DNA from: Cetobacterium sp. NK01 | GTDB taxonomy: Bacteria > Fusobacteriota > Fusobacteriia > Fusobacteriales > Fusobacteriaceae | DNA: 64,000 nt | NCBI RefSeq assembly: GCF_024506395.1 | Contig: NZ_JANIBO010000001.1 | Location: 124,001 to 188,000, forward strand | Direction of reading: 5' to 3' | Shown: positions 60,292 to 64,000 of the stretch, one piece after another | Numbering within the stretch: the stretch's first letter is position 1 | Layout of the letters: the number at the start of each line of letters is the position of its first letter | Translations under genes and position numbers: made by a program | Notes under the pieces: generated by a model | What the model saw: the letters and a program-made list of their open reading frames with translations, nothing else | The model's database searches: none | What the model was told of the DNA's origin: nothing

Positions 60292-60644
60292 CCCCCTCTT
60301 TTATTTTGAATACTAATAATTTATATACCCAATTTTTTTTTAAAATCAAATTTACTTTAGTTTCAAACAACTTATTTTTCTACTTTATTACTAAACATAT
60401 AGTAATAGATTTAGAAAATGAATATAAAATAGAACCTTTTATCCAAAAGGAAACTAAGAAATGTGTTAGTTATAAAAACTTTGAAAAGTTAAGAAAAAAT
60501 ATATCTAATATGGATTTAAAACAAATATCTCAAGTTGAAAAAGAGATTGATCTATTCGAAAAATATATTAAAGAATTGAAGAAATCTTTAGCTGATAGAA
60601 GTTTAGATTTTGATAATAAAAATAATATTAAGTTAATTGGATAG
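60264..60644 (+). pseudogene. Open frame of doubtful coding status, possible gene remnant
   Basis: The frame stays open for 126 codons but has no ATG with a ribosome site: it begins at a TTG within the 5' end of the opposing gene, and its first ~45 residues look like translated AT-rich spacer. Only the C-terminal half (ISNMDLKQISQVEKEIDLFEKYIKELKKS in part) looks protein-like, an amphipathic helix. It may be the remaining 3' part of a gene lost on integration. Between 60285 and 60696 I see no other gene. Confidence 0.3.
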
Positions 60645-60696
60645 GTAATTATTAAATACAATTTTAAATTTATAAATTATAATTAGGAGGATTGCT

Positions 60697-60876
60697 ATGT
60701 CTACTATGATAACGGTTGAAGAAGTTGCTAAACTTTGCAATGTTGGAAATGGTAAAGCTTATCAAATAATTAGAGAAGTTAATAAGGAAATGAAAGAAAA
60801 AGGCTATCTAATAATTAGAGGTAGAGTTAATAAACTTTATTTGTTAGAGAGATTTGGAATAGAGAAAGGAGATTAA
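60697..60876 (+). CDS. Small HTH DNA-binding protein, excisionase-like
   Basis: 59 residues. It begins MSTMITVEEVAKLCNVGNG and continues KAYQIIREVNKEMKEKG, a short MerR/HTH_17-like helix-turn-helix followed by an LIIRGRVNKLYLLERFG wing, the form of excisionase-like proteins found just upstream of integrase genes. TTAGGAGG is 6 nt before the ATG. Its end carries the ribosome site of the integrase gene 2 nt away, so the two are co-translated. A role as excisionase is inferred from place and fold. Confidence 0.75.
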   Translation: MSTMITVEEVAKLCNVGNGKAYQIIREVNKEMKEKGYLIIRGRVNKLYLLERFGIEKGD

Positions 60877-60878
60877 TT

Positions 60879-61946
60879 ATGCCTGCAACTAAGGATAAGA
60901 ACGGGACTTGGGTGTCCCGTTTCTATTATGTAGATTATCAAGGAAATAGATTAAGAACTTTTAAGAGAGGTTTTAAAACTAAAAGGGATGCTCTTGAATA
61001 TGAAAGAGAGTTTTTATCTAAGTATAAATTTGAAGTTACTATGACATTTAAAAGCCTATATGAACTTTATATAGATGATTTAAGTCATAGATTAAGAGAA
61101 CATACTATCATAAACAAAAAATATATAATTGAAATGAAAATTCTACCATTTTTTAAAAATATGAAACTTAATGATATTACTCCAGTTATAGTTAGAAAAT
61201 GGCAAAACGAACTTTTAAAAGCTATAAACCCAAGCAGTGGAAATCCATATAGTCAAACCTATATTAAAACTATTCACAATCAACTTACAGCTATTTTTAA
61301 CTATGCTATTAAGTTTCATTCATTACAAGAAAACCCTTGCCATAAAGCTGGAAGTATTGGAAAGAAACATGCTGAGGAAATGAATATCTGGACTCCAGAA
61401 GAATTTAAATTATTTATTGAAACTCTTAAGGATCACCCCGCTGCTTATGTAGGATTTAATATTTTGTTCTGGTGTGGTCTTAGAGTTGGAGAGCTCCTAG
61501 CTCTTGAAATAAAAGATATTGATTTTGAAAATGAAACTTTAAATATTAATAAGTCTTATCAGAGATTAAATAAAGAGGATGTAATTACTGAGCCTAAGAC
61601 TCCTAAGAGTAAAAGAATCATCGAAATGCCTTCTCAGTTAATTCCTGTACTAAAGGATTATCTCAAGACACTTTATAAACCAAAACCTAGTACAAGATTG
61701 ATTCCTCATACTAAATATATTTTTGAACATGCTATGAAAAAATATTCAGAAATTGCTGGAGTAAAAAAAATAAGGATACATGATCTTAGACATTCACATG
61801 CATCCTTACTTATTCATTTAGGTGTTAATCCTCTTACTATTGCTAGAAGATTGGGGCACGAAAAGGTTGAAACAACCTTAAATACTTACTCTCATCTATT
61901 TCCTAATAGCAATAAGGAGATGATGGAGCTGCTGAAAAGGATATAA
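60879..61946 (+). CDS. Phage/ICE-type tyrosine integrase
   Basis: 355 residues. The N-terminal arm-binding domain (about 1-50, KDKNGTWVSRFYYVDYQGN) is of the AP2-like kind, with a SAM-like core-binding domain at about 55-155 and a catalytic domain at about 170-345. Catalytic residues are all present: R202 (CGLRVGELLAL), K243, H301 and R304 (IHDLRHSHASLL), H327 (RRLGHEKVETT) and Tyr337. Together with the excisionase-like gene it marks a mobile element. It reads away from guaA. No complete attachment repeat is visible in the window. Confidence 0.95.
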   Translation: MPATKDKNGTWVSRFYYVDYQGNRLRTFKRGFKTKRDALEYEREFLSKYKFEVTMTFKSLYELYIDDLSHRLREHTIINKKYIIEMKILPFFKNMKLNDITPVIVRKWQNELLKAINPSSGNPYSQTYIKTIHNQLTAIFNYAIKFHSLQENPCHKAGSIGKKHAEEMNIWTPEEFKLFIETLKDHPAAYVGFNILFWCGLRVGELLALEIKDIDFENETLNINKSYQRLNKEDVITEPKTPKSKRIIEMPSQLIPVLKDYLKTLYKPKPSTRLIPHTKYIFEHAMKKYSEIAGVKKIRIHDLRHSHASLLIHLGVNPLTIARRLGHEKVETTLNTYSHLFPNSNKEMMELLKRI

Positions 61947-61975
61947 GGGACTTTAATAAAAAGTTCCTTATATTT
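61944..61975 (+). terminator. Terminator of the integrase gene
   Basis: TAAGGGACTT / AAGTTCCTTA form a 10-bp stem with one G-T pair and loop TAATAAA, followed by T-rich sequence; the stop codon is in the left arm. Confidence 0.65.
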
Positions 61976-61987
61976 AATTTATACCTT

Positions 61988-62536
61988 TTAAACTATTTCA
62001 ATCAATTTGTTAAAAATTTCTACTGTTTTTTCAATATCTCCCATTGCTGTATGTCTATTTTCAAAAGAAATATTAAAATATTTAATAGCATCATCCAATG
62101 AATTAATTTGTTCATTTTTAAATTTTCCTGCTATAGTTAAAAATCTGAAAATACTTGCCGTATCTAACGATCTATAAGAAATAAATTCTTCATAATTTTT
62201 TCCAACTTTATTATATAACTCTTTTATAAATCTAATATCAAAGTTAACATTGTGTCCACAAATAACGGCTTTTTCTTCTTTAAAATTTTTAATAATAAAG
62301 TCATTAATTTTTTTTACTGCTTCTTCTTTTTTTATTCCAGCTTTTTTTACTACTTCTAAATTTAATTGATTAATTTCCATAGCTTTTTCTGTCACATTAT
62401 AGCTTTCTTCTTTTATGAAAAATTCTAATCTGTCTACCACTAATTTATCGTTCCAACAAATCAATGCTACACTTAATAAACTATTTTCTTTTTCGTTAAT
62501 TCCGCCTGTTTCTGTATCAATAAATAATAATTTCAT
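61988..62536 (-). CDS. DEDDh 3'-5' exonuclease domain protein
   Basis: 182 residues, only the exonuclease domain. ExoI motif LLFIDTETGGINEKENS (Asp-Glu), ExoII CGHNVNFDIRFI (Asp) and ExoIII RHTAMGDIEKTVEIF (His-Asp) are complete, as in DnaQ/epsilon and RNase T-like enzymes. It probably degrades single-stranded DNA or RNA. The 5' end overlaps the membrane-protein gene by 20 nt, so the two are coupled, in the region after the integrase. GGAGG precedes its ATG. Confidence 0.92.
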   Translation of the reverse strand: MKLLFIDTETGGINEKENSLLSVALICWNDKLVVDRLEFFIKEESYNVTEKAMEINQLNLEVVKKAGIKKEEAVKKINDFIIKNFKEEKAVICGHNVNFDIRFIKELYNKVGKNYEEFISYRSLDTASIFRFLTIAGKFKNEQINSLDDAIKYFNISFENRHTAMGDIEKTVEIFNKLIEIV

Positions 62537-63359
62537 TTTTTTTAACCTCCGATTTTAAGACTATTTTATAATATAATCCAACTAAAGTTTCATTACCACA
62601 TAACGAGTAATATTTTTTATACTTTATATGAAATGTTAACCAACTAATAAACATCATCAATAAAAAAATTCCTGTAGGTATTTTCATTTTAACTTCAGTT
62701 AAATAATCATCTTTAAAAACCAACAAACAAAAATTAATAAAGAAAATAAATGATAAAGATCTATATAATGTGTATTTTGCTAAGAATGTTGAACTTAAAG
62801 ATTTTATATTTTCATTATCCTCATAAAATTTACTTATTTTATAAATACTATACCACTCTTTTTTTAAAGAAGTTTTTTTTTCTTTATTAATTTTTTCTAT
62901 TATTTCCTCAATCATAAATTGATTTTCAGGAAAATATTTGGGAGCTTTAAAATAAAAAATATATCTTAAGTAATCTCTTAAAAATTTAGCTACGGGCCAT
63001 TTTTCTTCTTCTACAATTTTTCTAGAAAAACATAGAAAACATTTAATTATACCGCCACTTTCTTTACATTCATATTTTTTTAATATCCACTTATCAAATA
63101 AACTTGAAAAAAAATCATAAAATATTTGTGAAGCAATTTTAATAACATTTCCAACTAAATATAAGCATATACATATTCCTAAAAATAACCACCCTTTTTC
63201 AACTTTATGATCTTTCATAAAATCAAACAGTTTCTTTAAACTGATTGATAATTCTAAATCAAAGGTGTAGCATAGCATAACTGTAAATAACGTACCTGGT
63301 AAAATTAAGCCCAGTGTGTCATATGACCAATATTTTATTTTTTCAAGCCATTTTTCCAT
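62517..63359 (-). CDS. Membrane protein of unknown function
   Basis: 280 residues from the ATG at 63359, which has GAGGGGGA upstream; the frame is open 10 codons further. Hydrophobic helices lie at about 14-34 (SYDTLGLILPGTLFTVMLC), 55-75 (GWLFLGICICLYLVGNVI), 205-225 and 235-255. Between them is a cytosolic, Lys-rich stretch with a Cys pair (CFLCFSRKI). The YDTLGLILPGTLF start resembles a group of unknown membrane proteins common in accessory regions. It is encoded just before the DEDD exonuclease. Confidence 0.7.
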   Translation of the reverse strand: MEKWLEKIKYWSYDTLGLILPGTLFTVMLCYTFDLELSISLKKLFDFMKDHKVEKGWLFLGICICLYLVGNVIKIASQIFYDFFSSLFDKWILKKYECKESGGIIKCFLCFSRKIVEEEKWPVAKFLRDYLRYIFYFKAPKYFPENQFMIEEIIEKINKEKKTSLKKEWYSIYKISKFYEDNENIKSLSSTFLAKYTLYRSLSFIFFINFCLLVFKDDYLTEVKMKIPTGIFLLMMFISWLTFHIKYKKYYSLCGNETLVGLYYKIVLKSEVKKNEIIIY

Positions 63360-63375
63360 TTGATCCCCCTCATAT

Positions 63376-63410
63376 AAAAAGACTATCATGTTAAAATGGA
63401 TAGTCTTTTT
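63376..63410. terminator. Terminator of the 63521 gene
   Basis: A 12-bp stem AAAAAGACTATC / GATAGTCTTTTT with an 11-nt loop, T-runs on both sides. Confidence 0.85.
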
Positions 63411-63520
63411 TATGTTTTATTTTATTTTTTTAATATTTTTATATTTATTTAGTATCATATTTTTATCCCTAAGAAAGATTATATTATAACTTTTTCTTAA
63501 TGTCAATTCGCTACTATATA

Positions 63521-63988
63521 TCAACTTACTTTTATTTTTTCAAATGCGATTTTATAATATATTGCAATATAGCCTACTGTGAACATAAGCTCTTGCTCAG
63601 TATAATTGTGTTTTGAATTTTTTTGAACATAACCTATTATACTGTTGGCTTTTTGATGAACTTCTTCTGACATTTGGTATGTATTTCTTTTTGCATTCAA
63701 AACTTTTAATCCTGATGCTAAAACAGAACTCATATACGGTGTTCCAGTTTCAGTATCACAAAGATCAGCACAATGACTTTCCATATTTTTTAGTTCTGAG
63801 CTATAACTTCTTAAAAAACATACCAACTGTTCTTTGCTATAACTCTCTAATTTTTTAATAATTTCAGTATAATTTTTTCTTAATTTTTTCAAGTTGACTC
63901 CTTGCTTTTTCCAAGCATACAAAATAAGATAAAAAACTATTTCAATAGTACCATGTTGTAAATATTTTAGTTTTTTATTTGAATTCAA
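63521..63988 (-). CDS. Unrecognised accessory protein, 155 residues
   Basis: No family recognised. Helix-rich, with IIKKLESYSKEQLVCFLRSYSSELKNM in part and two Cys near CADLCDTETG; no signal peptide. The only start in frame before the window edge is a TTG at 63988, and AGGAGGT lies just 2 nt upstream of it, too close for the usual spacing, so the true start is uncertain. It has its own terminator. It probably belongs to the integrase-linked region. Confidence 0.6.
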   Translation of the reverse strand: MNSNKKLKYLQHGTIEIVFYLILYAWKKQGVNLKKLRKNYTEIIKKLESYSKEQLVCFLRSYSSELKNMESHCADLCDTETGTPYMSSVLASGLKVLNAKRNTYQMSEEVHQKANSIIGYVQKNSKHNYTEQELMFTVGYIAIYYKIAFEKIKVS

Positions 63989-64000
63989 ATACCTCCTAGA

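Noticed and set aside
59700-64000. guaA 3' end as a proven attachment site
   Set aside because: No second copy of the guaA end (such as GAATGGGAG) was found in the remaining sequence, so it stays a hypothesis only.
1-64000. tRNA, rRNA, CRISPR arrays or IS elements
   Set aside because: No cloverleaf with the conserved GTTCRA arm, no regularly spaced repeats and no transposase-like protein were noticed; a tRNAscan or ISfinder run was not possible.

Overview
This AT-rich window looks chromosomal and most likely comes from a member of the Fusobacteriota (Fusobacterium/Cetobacterium-like). The reasons are a very low GC content, an outer-membrane MipA/OmpV protein and other Gram-negative envelope genes, Firmicute-type genes in the same genome (rnmV, spmAB, addAB, QueH, a purine riboswitch), and many genes preceded by AGGAGG. 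The family-level call is inference. No rRNA, tRNA, CRISPR array or insertion sequence was seen.

Layout. 1-9.8 kb: almost all genes on the + strand. They cover a FAD oxidoreductase (truncated by the window edge), radical SAM proteins, QueH, the RpiR-nagB-nagA amino-sugar operon and a split YeeE/YedE sulfur-compound transporter. 9.8-12.5 kb: rsuA, a Xer-type tyrosine recombinase and nnrD on the - strand, with a 28-bp 11-6-11 palindrome beside the recombinase gene that has the form of a dif site; gene orientation changes near here. 12.7-27 kb: DNA repair (nfo), tRNA/rRNA quality (alaX, rlmN), PBP1A, a glycosyltransferase-deacetylase fusion, MipA, an M29 aminopeptidase, yaaA, and a CrtI-like oxidoreductase facing a DeoR regulator. 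27-38.7 kb: a tripartite ABC exporter, a mechanosensitive channel, a patch of small unknown genes, an orphan promoter-hairpin-terminator unit that looks like a small RNA, murI, gltS and a HdeD-like protein. 38.7-50.8 kb: a long - strand series (cls, mog, addB, addA, thiB, thiP, spmA, spmB, LD-carboxypeptidase). 50.9-53.6 kb: a self-contained unit with its own promoter and terminator. It encodes a SIR2-like protein, a second reading frame that lacks its own start, and an alarmone-synthetase-like protein. 53.6-59.8 kb: mnmA, a LysE-like transporter, a deoxynucleoside kinase, udk, a basic-peptide/acidic-protein pair, rnmV, and guaA under a guanine-class riboswitch. 59.8-64 kb: an accessory region with an excisionase-like gene, a phage/ICE-type integrase, a DEDD exonuclease, a membrane protein and unknown genes.

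Most notable signals: (1) a dnaX-like A AAA AAG slippery heptamer, with a Shine-Dalgarno-like element 10 nt upstream, at the end of the SIR2-like gene. A -1 shift would enter a 68-codon open stretch without ATG/GTG/TTG and fuse the SIR2-like domain to the next ORF (596 residues in total), next to a RelA/SpoT-type synthetase. (2) A dif-like site next to an orphan Xer recombinase. (3) An intergenic candidate sRNA with three successive hairpins, all with C-rich loops. (4) The integrase-linked exonuclease/membrane-protein pair. All are read from sequence alone and none is experimentally established here.
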